From: Heracleum sosnowskyi | Taxonomy: Eukaryota; Streptophyta; Magnoliopsida; Apiales; Apiaceae | Assembly (NCBI GenBank): GCA_030848705.1 | Contig: CM061243.1 | Coordinates: forward strand, 2,452,001-2,516,000 | Direction: 5' to 3' | Length of the DNA stretch: 64,000 nucleotides | In this document: positions 37,811 to 49,900 of the stretch, piece after piece | Layout: each line of letters begins with the position of its first letter | Position numbering within the stretch: the stretch's first letter is position 1 | Program-made: the position numbers and the translations under genes | The notes under the pieces: generated by a model | What the model was told of the DNA's origin: nothing | The model's database searches: none | What the model saw: the letters and a program-made list of their open reading frames with translations, nothing else

Positions 37811-39536
37811 TGGGTCTAAAATCCTGGCATCATCCTCCTCCATGTCATCTACTCCAGCCAAGATACGCTCCAAGGGAGTAGGAGGGTGAGGAGCAGGAAA
37901 GTCAGCAGCATCAAAGACTCCAGGATGCTTGGCCAAGATAGCCTGAACAGCATCCTCCCATCCTGAAGTATGCTGAACTGGGAAAAGGACCTCGTCATGC
38001 TTCTCGATCAAGTCCTTGTACTCCTGAGAGTCAAGGTACTCATCAATGCAATCATCCTTGCCTTTCCTCAGCTCAACAATATCAGCCTGAGCGTCAGCAA
38101 GCTCCTTCTCCCTCCTGGCAAGAGTCTCCTTAAGAGACTTCACCTCCTCCTCAGACCTCTCCAGCTTGACTCTGTTGGCCTCAGAGGAGGTACGCCAAGC
38201 TTTAGCTTGGAACAATACCCCCTGAAAGTTGGCATTGGTCTGCCAAAAGATAAAAGTTAGAAAAATATAAGCAGAAACTTCAAAGAAATAACTAAGGTAA
38301 AGAAAATTACCGCAGCAATAGCTTGAGCCCCAAGATGCTCAGCACCCTCAAGGGTGGAATCTGCAACGAAATCCTTGTAATCACAAGGGGTAAGAGAGTG
38401 GTACGACCAGTCCACAACATGTTTGGACACCCCAGTAATGGTGTCCTTCTTCCTAATACCCCAGTTGGGGCGCCACACTGAGGACTTGGCAGACACAGGA
38501 ATGTCCACCTCATCCACAGAAGGGATCAAGAAGCTGGGAGCACTGGCTTTCCCCCTTGGATCATCCCCAATCCTAGCCCTTTTCATCCTGGATGTCTCTA
38601 CATCCTTGGGCTCATTGGTCTTGTTGATAAAGGCCACAGCTACAAGAAAAGCCAGAAAATGGTTAACATAAAATCACAAAGAAAGAAAAATAGACATAAT
38701 GAAAAGGGATAAGCAAAAATACCCTTATCATGAACAGTAGAGAGCCCAACGGACTTGAGGACAAACTCGTCCAGTAGCTCCCAAGCCACGGTAGTCCCAT
38801 TATCCTTAATGAGCTCTGAGTAGGCATGAAGTTCCTCCTCATTCAAGACAATGTTACCGGGACTACCATCAGAGACTCTCCCAAAAGATGTACGGAATAG
38901 GGTTCCCCAGTCCCCTCTTTCCCATACAAGATACAAGAACTCATTTTTCCATTTGGGGTTATTATCTGGGATTGACTTGGGGTGAAAAATGAAAGGGAAG
39001 CCTACCCTATGGCTTATATACACCCAACCCAAGTTGTTGGCTGAGCTATTCTTAAACTGAAAGATCTTTCTAAACAAAGGTACAGAAAGAGGAAAGTTTT
39101 TACGAAGGCATAAAACCATAAAACAATGGACTATCCTCTAAGCATTTGGGGGTAATTGGCAAGGATTAATTTGAACATCTGCCAAGAGTCTAGGAATGAA
39201 CTCATGGAATGGGAACCTAAGGCTGGCAACAATGGCATCTTTATAAATACACAAAGCATTTGGCCTCCAGTGACATGAACGGTCACCGGCACCTGCGGGA
39301 ACTAGCCTTAAAGGGGCCTTTACCCTATACATCTTATTATAATTTCTAATTAGATCTACTTCATGAAACTTATTACTACAATCATACGAATCTAAAGCAG
39401 ACACTGACGGATATTCATCCCCACGTTCATTAATCATATCATGCAAAGACATGTATTTTGAACGAATAGGAATGGGGGTACCTCTTTTTGAAGCGGAATT
39501 CATCTTTTGAAGGCGTTGGGAAGCTCGATCAGCCAT
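37790..39536 (-). pseudogene. Antisense extra gene of the Tat element (putative gypsy-type transposon domain), spliced, broken
   Basis: Minus strand, opposite to pol. Exon A 39536-38723 starts MADRASQRLQKMNSASKRG. Exon B is 38639-38311 and exon C runs from 38239 to about 37805; both introns are GT-AG with matching phases. Exon A resembles the 'putative gypsy type transposon' (Transposase_28) domain (FHEFIPRLL...LPPNA, then RIVHCFMVL). Exon C is a charged coiled coil (RSEEEVKSLKETLARREKEL). A TAG at 39138-39140 replaces a probable Trp. The 3' end fuses with the truncated integrase. Antisense extra genes are described for Tat-lineage elements; their function is unknown. Confidence 0.75.
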
Positions 39537-39836
39537 TTCTAACCCAGAAAATCTTTAGATCTTCAAGAAAATTGCCCAGAAATCTTCAAAAGAGCCCAGA
39601 AATCTTCAACAAAAAACTCAGAATCTTCAAAGAAACCCAGAATCTTCAAAGGAAATCTTCAAATCTTCAAGCGAAAACCCAGAAAAACGGTGAAAATCAA
39701 ACGGAAAAGTTCGCCGGAAATCGCCTTGCGACAGAACCCTAGCAGAGCAAATTGTAAGAAATTTTGGAAAGAATTTAGCAGAGTAACTTTGAGAAAATAA
39801 AATGTGAAGAATGAATGAAAACAAATGAGAACTCAC

Positions 39837-39848
39837 CCTTATATAAGG
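39837..39848 (-). promoter_or_regulatory. Probable TATA box for the antisense gene
   Basis: CCTTATATAAGG, palindromic, about 300 bases upstream of the antisense start codon. It is the best core-promoter candidate for a separate minus-strand transcript from inside the element. Confidence 0.45.
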
Positions 39849-40205
39849 ATGACAGCCGGTAAATGGGCCGGTTGAAGGAAGGGCAACCGGCATTAGCCGG
39901 TACGGCCCATAAAAGGCTAAAGGCCCAAATCACTGAGTTTGAACAGTGAAAAACCTTGGGCCCAACTAAGCCCATTACGAAAAACAAACCACATTTTCGA
40001 TCAAAGTTCTGATCAAATAAGTTCGAATAAAGCCCAAGATGGCTCTTGTATTCGACCAAAAATCTCGTCGAAAGGCTAAAAGCCCAATTATTAAAAAAGG
40101 CTAAAGGCCCAATAAAAAGATGAAGGCCCAATTGCTAAAATAAAATCCTTGGGCCCAAATGAAGCCCAATATATGTGGGCCCTAAAAGTCTGTAACGAAC
40201 CAAGT

Positions 40206-40645
40206 ATTCGACCAGAATCCTAGTCGAATGAGTTCGAATATGCATCAAAATTGAAGTCATGTTCGACCATGATCCTGGTCGAAACCATTCGACCAGGCAT
40301 CGAAATTGAAGTCATGTTCGACCATAATCCTGGTCGAAACCATTCGACCAGGCATCGAAATTGAAGTCATGTTCGACCATAATCCTGGTCGAAACCATTC
40401 GACCAGGCATCGAAATTGAAGTCATGTTCGACCATGATCCTGGTCGAAATCATTCGACCAGGCATTAAAAGGAAAGTCAGATTCGACCAGAAACATGGTC
40501 GAAACTATTCGACCAGGGGGTAAAATTGAGCCAATGTTCGACCAGAAACCTGGTCGAAACCATTCGACCAGGAGGAAAAGGCCAGCCAAAATTCGACCAG
40601 GACCCAAAAGTGAGGTCGAAATCGACCAGGATCCTGGTCGAAAAT
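40206..40645 (+). repeat. 55-bp tandem repeat array in the Tat 3' region
   Basis: Eight units with exact 55-base spacing (starts at 40206, 40261, 40316, 40371, 40426, 40481, 40536, 40591). The central units are nearly identical and the edges diverge. Each unit contains inverted halves TTCGACCA and TGGTCGAA, so each can fold. Tandem arrays in 3' untranslated regions of Tat elements are known seeds of satellite DNA. Confidence 0.9.
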
Positions 40646-40837
40646 AAACTGAAAAATCAAAAATTGATTTATCTTCTATGGAATTGATGAAAAAATCCCG
40701 ATTCCTGTTTTAAAATTGATTTAGAACTATATGTTCGTCAAACCAGGTCACAATACGGAAGAAAATTTCGTGAATCCCGAATAAAATAACTTCTACGATA
40801 ATCCGAGATTGATTTTCCTAGAAGTTGGGGGGGCAAA

Positions 40838-41341
40838 TGATATGGACAGAAAAGTAATTATAGAAATATAATTGCTGACTCAATTAAAAGGCCGGTATTT
40901 AAGGACCGACACCCTAATTATTCATTAATTTCATAATTAATGAGTAGGGAGAATATACAGCTCATGAAAAGAGCCTTGATTATGGAAAATTAGTCAAAGA
41001 AGGATCTGGAATCCCAATTAAAGGCAATCAATGAGTCATAACCTTTATCAACAAGGAAACGAATTCTTCAGCAAGAAATACAATACTTATCCAATATCAA
41101 AAAGAAGACTTATCCTTTAAGTCTCCCAAACATACCATAAATACTAGGCTCCAGACGCCTATATAAGGTCCCTGATCCTACAATCAGAACTACGTCTTTG
41201 GCTTGATTCTCAACATTAATTGAGATACGTAGGCATCTTGTGAGGACCAATTTAGTCCGGATACACGAGTGCATCCATTAAAGCTCGAAGCTCATTAATC
41301 CTAGCATTAAATTCACAAAGCACGTTTTTTAATCCATAACA
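40838..41341 (+). repeat. 3' LTR of the Tat element
   Basis: 504 bp, matching the 5' LTR except about four substitutions. Followed by target duplication AATAG. Confidence 0.92.
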
Positions 41342-41411
41342 AATAGGTATTTGATTATTTATATTTTAATATTTTTAGTAATTGTATTTGTTAAAAAAAA
41401 GAAGTAGACAT

Positions 41412-42641
41412 TGTTAGAAATGAATACTACTAGAAACTAGACAGAGGGGGGGTGAATGGATAGTTTGATATATTTTTCGATTCTTGAAAACTAAGTAACA
41501 GACTGTATATGATTATGATATGTAATATGCAGAAAGTAAATAACACACACAATCACTTTAATCTACTTTGTATAAGCAAATTAAATACTACAGCTTTCCA
41601 AGAAATTCACAAAAGAATTTCTGGCTTCTAAAACAAGAACAGTTTGAACTTGCTTGCTTACAGAGAAAAGAGCTTAGCAAATAACTATGTGTATCTCTCT
41701 CTTACAGCTTACAGTTGTGTGTGCACGATATATATATTCACCTATACAAACTAGGCACACACAATATTACACAGCTACCCCTTCTGAAAGTCCAACTTGT
41801 CCTGCCATAAGAAGTTAACTGTGACAGGAAGGACCACCTGCTTTTCGGAGTCTTTCCCGTTTCTGTAGCTGCTTGTCTCTTATCTTTCTCTCCAAGTTTA
41901 GCTGTAGATTTGCCATCTGTTCTTTGGACCACCTTGCCAGAACAAATGCTTCAGTATTTGTCTCCTTTGATTCTTGGTTCTGTACCTTGATTTGTCTTGT
42001 TATAAACGGCTAAGTGTTGATATCGTGAACTCTACTTTATTCATGACTTCGCGATCTCCCTTGTGAGGACTACGCGATATAGCCTTTGAAGACTTTGTGA
42101 CATAGGTCATTTGACGACTATGCGACATAGGTCATTTGATGACTATGCGACATAGGGCTTCAGAGGACTTCACGATCTAGGCTTCTTTGACTTTGCTGAC
42201 TTCAACACTTCACGACATGTGTCTTGAGGACTTCTCGACATAGTACAAAATGGACTATGCGATATAGTACTTCACGACATGGATATTGGTGACTTCACGA
42301 CATAGCTTTCTTTTGACTTTGCTATATAATGCCTTAGACAAATTCCTGCAACTTATTTCTTCATAGCCTTATTCATCTCTATCCTGCTGCATGAACACTT
42401 CTGAACTTCTACCAGGATAATTATTCAATGGCCTATATACAATCTAGATGCAAGAAACTTTACTAAGCTCATTATAAATCTGAGCATACATGATAAAGCT
42501 TTTGTTCATGAGAACAAGACAAGTACATTTAGAGACCTATACTATATCCCAGTGATAGAAATCACTAGGTCATGTAGTGTGACATAGTCACATAGTGTAG
42601 GCTTGTTAATAGTGGTATTCAGACATGTCTTGAGCCTAACA
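41412..42641 (+). repeat. Solo LTR, SIRE/copia-like
   Basis: 1230 bp, TGTTAGAAATG...GCCTAACA, with GACAT at 41407-41411 and 42642-42646. There is no internal domain, so it is a solo LTR left by recombination. The phrase GAGGGGGGGTGAATGG near the start recalls SIRE-type copia LTRs; that family call is inference. Between about 42040 and 42330 it carries a degenerate array of 20-30-base units built on GACTATGCGACATAGG. Confidence 0.85.
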
Positions 42642-43595
42642 GACATGTTAAAATAGGTAAACTTTTAAAAAATAATTAATATTAAAATATGTTTAAAAAT
42701 AAATAACTAAATGTTTGTCCGTGATATTTTTGGAAAAAGAGGGGTTTATTAAGGAAAAATAGAAAAATTAACATGTTTTAGTTAAAAAAGATAATTACCC
42801 GTGATATATTTGAAAAAGTAGGGGAATTTGTTAGAAAAAATAAAAACAAATAATGTATTTTAGGTGAAAAAGGTAATTGGTTATAAATAGGTAATATTAT
42901 TATTTAATAATATATTTCTATAGATAAGTAAGGGTCAAAACACGAAGTACAGTTAATTAAGGGCAATTAAGTAAAATCACAACGTACCATACCGACCAAC
43001 CAAACTTTTAATGTTTCGTCTATTATATAATAGTATTGATATTTTAAAACTTATTTTAATACTTTTAATTATTTAAAAAAACTTACCTATTTTAACAAGT
43101 GAGCATATTTTTTTAACAAATACAATTAATATAATTAAAACATATCTAAAAATATTATAGGTAGTTACTTTTTTTTTAATTAAAACATGTTAACTTTCCT
43201 ATTTGTCCTTATTAAAAAAACTTACTTATTTTAACATGTTAACGTATTTTTTTAATAAATACAAGTAATATAATTAAAACACTTCTAAAAATATCACGGA
43301 CAATTACTTTTTTTAATTAAAACATGTTAGATTTTCTATATATCCTTATTATTAATATTATTTTATTATAAAATAATATTAATAATACCTTTTTTTTATC
43401 TTCATCAGTCCCATCTGTATTTTTTAATATATTTTTTTACGTTCCAATTAATATTTAAGTTTCTCATTTTATAATTTATCATATTAATTTTTACTTTTAT
43501 TTTAATATTTCCCTTCACATTAAATTTTTTAGTTTATTATTTTTTAAGGCCCGTGCCTTGCACGGGTTATAGGCTAGTACTACTTATATATACTC

Positions 43596-43596
<1 letters not shown>

Positions 43597-43645
<49 letters not shown>
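43597..43645 (+). repeat. (ATT)n microsatellite
   Basis: About 16 TTA/ATT units, 20 bases outside the 3' end of the outermost Helitron. Confidence 0.95.
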
Positions 43646-43647
<2 letters not shown>

Positions 43648-45406
43648 TATTAAATTCAAATTTCACCTAAATTTTTTATATTGGAGTAAAGAGAAAAAAA
43701 AAAGATTAGATTCGGAGGGAAGCAAATATTTTATTTATGAAAATGATATAAGGAATGACTCAACAATCCTTAAACATAAGGAAGGAAGAGGAGTTCTTAA
43801 ATTTTGAAGGGATGACTAAGAAGACTGTTGTAGCAAGTTTTTGCTCCAAATTCCTTACATTTCAGTTTAGAAGCCTATTTAGCTAGTATCTTCTTAAGAA
43901 GAACATCTCCGCTAATTGAATTAATTGCATATGCTGTGCAGTTTAGTATTATTAAAGGTGTTTTTAAGGATGAATTATGATGTTAATGATTTTAATTGTT
44001 TCCCATAAAGTTGGTTTAAGGATGAACTATGATGCTAGTTAGGTACAAAAACTGCAATAATAATAATAGTAATAATAATAAGTTACATTTTTAAATTGGG
44101 TATCATTCAAGTGATTGTTATAATATACGCATATTTATCGTAAAATCTTTTTGCGATACATATATTATATGATTTTTATTGAGTATTATATATATACGAA
44201 AATTTCATCATATATTCATATATATGGCGAAAAAAAATCTGGAGTATTCTGTCAATTGTCCAACGAATCTCAAAACTACCACAGTGAGATAAAAATGTCA
44301 GTTGTCACATAAAAGTTAATAGAAATGTAGGTATCTATGTGTATTACAATCGATTAGGTTACCTTTTTTGACTATTGAGAGTGTAAATGTGAAATTAACT
44401 TTGACTCTATGTGTATAATATGGTCCTGGTTCCATATGTCTATACGATCATTAAGTCAATTTTTACTAAACCAATAATACTTCTTAATAATGTTTGTCAT
44501 ATACTTCATTTTCTTTACCATGCATTTTACATGCTTAGCTCTCTTTTCACAATACTCACAACTATTTCATGCAAATTCTTAGGAAGGAACTATGTCCCTT
44601 CATTGCAATTTGTTTTTACTACGTTTACATTACGTAGAATCTCGATAAATGAATAATTAATTAGACGGACATATGTTTGAAATAATCAAATAACATATTT
44701 TAAATTTTGATAAATGCACATCTAAATTTTGATAAAGGTTCTTTTAAACGATAGTCACATGGTATATATTTATGAAAATTTTAGTTGTATCATGGTTTGG
44801 ATTAAGGGTAGTTCTAATTAAGTAGCCTAAATTATGTGATATGTCAAATGTCGAATTATAATTTGTGAATTCATATATATACTGTCGGGGTTCCATATTA
44901 ATATTAGAAAAATTAATAATTATACTGAAAATTATAGAGTCTCTAACATTTTTTCTAGATTAATTTGATAGTACAAACAATGCACTAAACATTGGCATAC
45001 ATATCAGGAAAACAATGAGGATATAAATATAAGGTTATTATTAGAAAATTTTAGGCCATGTGAGCAATCGTTTTGTGAATGGTAAATTTTCCTTAAGAGC
45101 TTTGAATATTAATTAGAATAATAATTAGGAGAGAGTGTTGGAGCCAGATTCATAATTAAGTGCAGAAATAATTAAGGACACAATAGCAGAAAGCAGTGGC
45201 AAATGCTTAAAAGTCTTCATTAGTGGATTATTGCAATTAGCTTCGCATCCAAACCCCAATTCGATACATATAAAATATTACTTATAATATGTTACTACTT
45301 CTAATTATTCTGTTTAGTTTAATACGTGACCTTTTTGTTTCATTTGTCGTTATTATTGATTCTCGAAGAGTGATAATTAAAGAAAGGGAGTAGTTGCAAT
45401 TTATTA
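43646..45406. other. Intergenic sequence, no gene recognised
   Basis: AT-rich. The open frame at 44411-44656 is hydrophobic and has no supporting context. No terminal repeats were found. Confidence 0.4.
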
Positions 45407-45661
45407 CTCATTCCGTTCCTTTCATTTTTTTATAATTTTTTTACACAGTTGGACACGAATTTTAAGGCTCTTATAAAGTCTTTATAGCTCTACAACTTAT
45501 TTTTAAAACTTTCTTTTTCTAAATAAAAATTTAAATATTATATTTTTATTCAGAAGAAAAAAATATTTAAAATAATTTATCAAAATATATATTAAAGGAG
45601 GTTTAAAATGCGTACTGAGTCCCCGTTTTTTAATATAAAGAATTGAGAGGGACGGAGGGAG
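45407..45661. mobile_element. Stowaway-like (Tc1/mariner) MITE
   Basis: 255 bp between TA dinucleotides. The ends CTCATTCCGTTCCTTTCATT and, reverse-complemented, CTCCCTCCGTCCCTCTCAAT match the familiar Stowaway start CTCCCTCCGT. Non-coding. Confidence 0.8.
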
Positions 45662-46904
45662 TAAGTAGTGTAACTTTTAATAAACCTAAGCAACTCGGAG
45701 CTGATCGAGCTAGCGAGTCACATCCCATTGTACGAGTCTTCGGATTTTGACTTCCGGGGTGACGGTGAGATAAGTCTTCGTATTCTACCAGTCTCACGAA
45801 AGTGAGGTATTCAAATTTAATCGTAGATAAAAAGTTTGAGATTAAAATGAAAGTGTGAACGAGTGTAATGGATAATTTATACAACTCGTATGTAAATTCG
45901 ATTTTCGTTTATCCGAAATAAAATAAAACAAAGATGTTTTAAGAAAACACGTTACTACTTGATTTCAGAAATATCCGTTAGTAGTTTAGAAGTCAAACTT
46001 ACGGTACATGAATCAAAGTGGTGTTGTTGACGCAAGTCCAATATCAGACGTTTACAAGCTTTAAACAAACATCACTTATTTTAGTCCTCTGATAATCAAA
46101 TACTACAATTTATTAAATTCTTTCAAAATATATCTTTAATTTTAACTCCTAAAAAAGTTTAATGTTGTTCATAGAATTTTGAGTTTTGCTCTAGGGCTTG
46201 TCCTATTAGACGTCTAAGATAATTTATAGTATTTCAGTGATTTATAAATACACATTATTATAGAATAATATCCACGTAAAGTTAGTACAAAAAAAGACTA
46301 CATATTTCAAGAGACTTTCAATCATAGTATTTTTTTTCTTAAATAATATCCAAAACTATAAAATGTACCGATTATATATACTAACATTTCGATTATTATT
46401 GTTCACACGTTAAAATCTGTTCCGTATAGATAAATTAATGTTATAGATAAAAAATGAAAATGTCAGGTGCAGTTGATATGAAGTAAGATTTGTCTGGAGT
46501 GCAAATATGCCATACAACATGATTCAAGATTTCAAGTAGTTGAGTTATGTAGAAATTCTTGATTCTACCACCTCCCTGAAAACAAAAAAAAAACTAGTAC
46601 TAGTAAATTAGTAATTAATTTAGTATCCAACAGTCAAACCTCACCAGCCCCCACTATTCCAATCACCCTTCTGCAACCAACAATAATATTTATTACCCTC
46701 CCCTAGACTTTATACAGTTATACTCCTATAGCTTTGTTTTTATATTCTTAATTCTACTGCTCTCCTCCCCTCTTCCCTCCCTCAGCCCCATTTAAGATGG
46801 TGCAGTCATTTTGCCACCCCATGTTTCATTAATTTTCAGATATACATAAACACTACATCTCATAGTTCTTGATTTTTCTTATGTTCACAACTCAATCTTA
46901 ACTT
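45662..46904 (+). promoter_or_regulatory. Upstream region and leader of the GLABRA2-like gene
   Basis: 1.2 kb without another gene. A pyrimidine-rich stretch (CTGCTCTCCTCCCCTCTTCC) near 46757-46785 probably lies near the transcript start. A GACTTTATACAG box near 46706 is a possible TATA region. I did not find a clear L1 box. Confidence 0.4.
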
Positions 46905-49900
46905 ATGGGCATGGACTTGATGTCTAATAAACCTCCTCTTAATCCAAATCATAACCAAAACCAAAACCCTACCAAAAATCTCTTCCCTTCTCCAGCTCTC
47001 TCCCTCAGTCTTGTAAGTTTCTTCTCTGTTGGTCCGTCCCATATCAAACGTTCTAATTTTTCTGAGTGTTTGTCAGATATTAAACGTCTTGATTTTTTTA
47101 ATGTTTAAAGAAATATATGTATTTGTAGTAGGTTACAAATATATGTATGATTGTGATTTTATTATTTGTAATTACGTACGTATGATTAATATTGTAAAGT
47201 ATGTTGATGATTGTTAAGGCTGGTATATTTCGACATGGCGGTGGAACATCGAAAAATTACATGGACGTTGAGGAAGGAGATGAAGCTAATAACGGTGGAG
47301 GAAACAGCAGTAAAAGAGAGGATATAACGGAGATTAGCAGCGAAAACTCCGCACTGGTACTGCGGTCCTATAATGATATTGCTGCTGACCAAGATGATGA
47401 TGATGATGATGAAGCCGGCGAGAACAAGAAAAAGAAGAGAAAGAAGTATCACAGGCACACTCTTGATCAAATCCGAGAAATGGAAGCGTATGTAGTTACC
47501 ATTAAATTTTTCGATCTTTTCTAATTTGAACCTAACCCTATATATGCGTATGTTATTAATTAGTAATCAAGAAACATTGTGTAATCATAATTTACTTTTA
47601 AAGGTGATGATGTACTATTAATTGTTAGTTAATTAAGTACTACCATAGTGATTTAATCAAAATATGTGTGTGTAATTGCAGATTATTTAAAGAATCGCCT
47701 CATCCTGATGAGAAGCAGCGACAAGAGCTGAGCAAGAAATTAGGTCTCCATCCTAGGCAAGTCAAGTTCTGGTTTCAAAATCGTCGAACCCAGATTAAGG
47801 TTACCTACTAATTTCTTGGTCCTTTTCTTCTATTTTTAAGATAAAAGATTTGATCAGCTTCTTCTAAATCACAAAGAGAGTTGCATCTGCTATAAACTCC
47901 AGATGACAAATGGCGTTAGCAATAAACTGAAACCGTTAATTCAAAAGTTACAACCAATATTAGCAATTCGCTAAGCAGTATCTATTATTAAAGAGTGTTT
48001 ACAGGTTCATAATAGCCATTATCTACAAGTACAAAGAGCGTTAGAAGTTGGCTATCAATGTAGAGGATCCTCATCTCTAATATTGGAATGAGCATTGACA
48101 GTTCGGATTAATTTTTGGCAGATAAGAGATATTTTTACATAGAAAATTAATTTATGGCGGATGAGAAATCTCTATGATCAGTGTGGGATGTAGATAAATC
48201 ATTCCAACTAATATCTTAATGAATACTTATTTTTTTTCTTTGCCTAATTCTTCTTCTGATGATCGATTCAACCTCTGATAAACATAAAAATCCAATCGAT
48301 AGGATTATTAACTAATCTAATAAGGTTCGTTAGTGATAAGAAGTAATTAGAGGCATTCATTACACATAACCACTTGAACATTAAGATTTTTAGGAATGAT
48401 TGAGAGTTACTCAAACGCCAGTCTTTAGCTACCACTGTGATAAATGCTCATTCACAATATTTCATGAGATATCACCTACCTCGAGCATAAATTTGAAATA
48501 GGAGGACTCATTTTACAAGCCTGGGTGGTTTGATTCCAATAGTAAATATCATCATTACATATGAATGATTGAAATACCAGCTTATTTAAGTTTATTTTTT
48601 ACATGGAGTTGAGAAAAGTAACGATGTATGTGTATTGGCGTATTAGTTATTGTCGTACTAGTTAGTAAACACTCTAATTTGACCGAAAAGTAACGATTTT
48701 TTACATGGAGTTGAGAAAAGTAACTATGTATGTATAACCAATGATTTTAGCAGGACTACCAACTTATATTGTTTATTTCAAACCCAATGTTAGCTCCTAT
48801 GATTTGTATGAAGTTAAATTTAATTTGAAATGATGACTAAAATACTTGATGAAGCCACCCCTATATATATAAATATTATGTGCAGTATGCAAGTGGTCTT
48901 AATTAGATAATGTCGAGCAACAAATTATACAGCTATCAGAAAAAGTATACAATATTATGATGCTCGTATTGCAGGCTATTCAAGAGCGACATGAAAATTC
49001 TTTGTTGAGAAGAGAAATGAATAGGCTTCGTGACGAAAACAAGGCTTTAAGGGAGATTATCGCGAAGGGTGCCTGTACTAATTGTGGTGTTCCTACTTCT
49101 GCTAAGGATGCTTTTGTACCATCCGAAGTACAACAGCTAAGGATTGAAAATTCTCGACTGAAATCCGAGGTTTGCTATTTTAACTGTAATTATGTGTTCA
49201 TAAATTGGCAATTGTTGCTACTTGCTAAATAGTGCTTTCTTCATATGTAGAACGAAAAGCTCCTAGCAGTTATCGGGAAGTATGCATCATCAGAATCACC
49301 ACCAGCTAGATCAACTTGTTCACCAGGAGATGACCAAGATGGCAATATGAAATGTTCTTTAGATTCATTCAGCAGCATTGTTGGGTTAGAAAGGTCTCAA
49401 ATTGTTGGGATTGTTGACAAAGCAACTGAAGAGTTGATAAAAATGGCTACAGGAGGCGAACCACTTTGGATCAGAAGCTTTGAGACTGGCCGCGAGATAC
49501 TCAATTATGATGAGTACCTGAAGGAGTTTTCTGTCGAAAACTTTACGAAAAACCGGCCAACTGGATCATCTGTTGAGGCTTCAAGGGACAGTGGAGTTGT
49601 GTTTATGGATCTTCCTACATTAGTTCAACATTTCATGGATGCGGTAATTAGACTATCATTTTACAGCCATTCCTGAAACTTTGCAGAATTAATTTTGAAA
49701 TATACTGAACTGTTGTGTGTTTCGTAGAACCAATGGCAAGAAATGTTTCCATGCATGATCTCAAAGGCAGCTACTGTTGATGTTATCAACACTGGTGAGG
49801 GTGTTAGTAAGAATGGGGCCATTCAACTGGTAATTTACTTATTAGGTTCTCAAGTTTCACTATGTACCTTTTACAATGCATTCTTCATATTCTGCTGAAC

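Larger units (their letters stand above)
24652..41341 (+). mobile_element. Tat-lineage Ty3/gypsy retrotransposon, defective, interrupted
   Basis: 504-bp LTRs at 24652-25155 and 40838-41341, flanked by AATAG at 24647-24651 and 41342-41346. I count about four differences between the LTRs. The primer site follows the 5' LTR by two bases; a purine tract (AGTTGGGGGGGCAAA) precedes the 3' LTR. Inside, in order: gag, protease, first half of the reverse transcriptase, an Athila insertion (28271-35501), the rest of the reverse transcriptase, two RNase H regions, a truncated integrase, a spliced antisense reading frame, a 55-bp tandem array, and the 3' LTR. Two RNase H regions and an antisense extra gene are known for the Tat lineage. 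Without the insertion the element is about 9.45 kb. Confidence 0.92.
23244..43039 (-). mobile_element. Helitron dimer, minus strand, host of two LTR insertions
   Basis: On the minus strand the 5' terminus TCAATACTATTATATAATAG lies at 43039. The 3' terminus, with hairpin CTGTGC-ATC-GCACGG and a CTAG end, lies at 23244. The element sits between an A and a T. Unit A (23244-24180) lacks the 5' terminus and unit B (24182 onward) lacks the 3' CTAG. They meet head-to-tail at about 24180, where CCAAACTTTTAATGT runs into TGCGATGCACGG. Unit B is split at 24651 by the Tat element and at 41411 by an LTR; unit A keeps both sites empty. Confidence 0.8.
22520..43577 (+). mobile_element. Outermost Helitron of a nested cluster (interrupted)
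   Basis: The 5' end is TCTATACTATATTATTAAAG after a host A (22519). The 3' end has hairpin CCCGTGC-CTT-GCACGGG at 43550-43566, spacer TTATAGG, CTAG at 43574-43577 and a host T. Its own sequence is only 22520-23243 plus 43040-43577, about 1.26 kb. The two parts join smoothly: CCCTTACTTATA meets TATTTTAAAACTTA, equivalent to the uninterrupted CCCTTACTTATTTATTTTAA... arrangement in sister copies. Everything between is later insertions. It is non-coding and mobilised in trans if at all. Confidence 0.8.

Noticed and set aside
40206..40645. CRISPR-like array
   Set aside because: The 55-base units are contiguous, without unique spacers, and sit in the 3' region of a plant retrotransposon.
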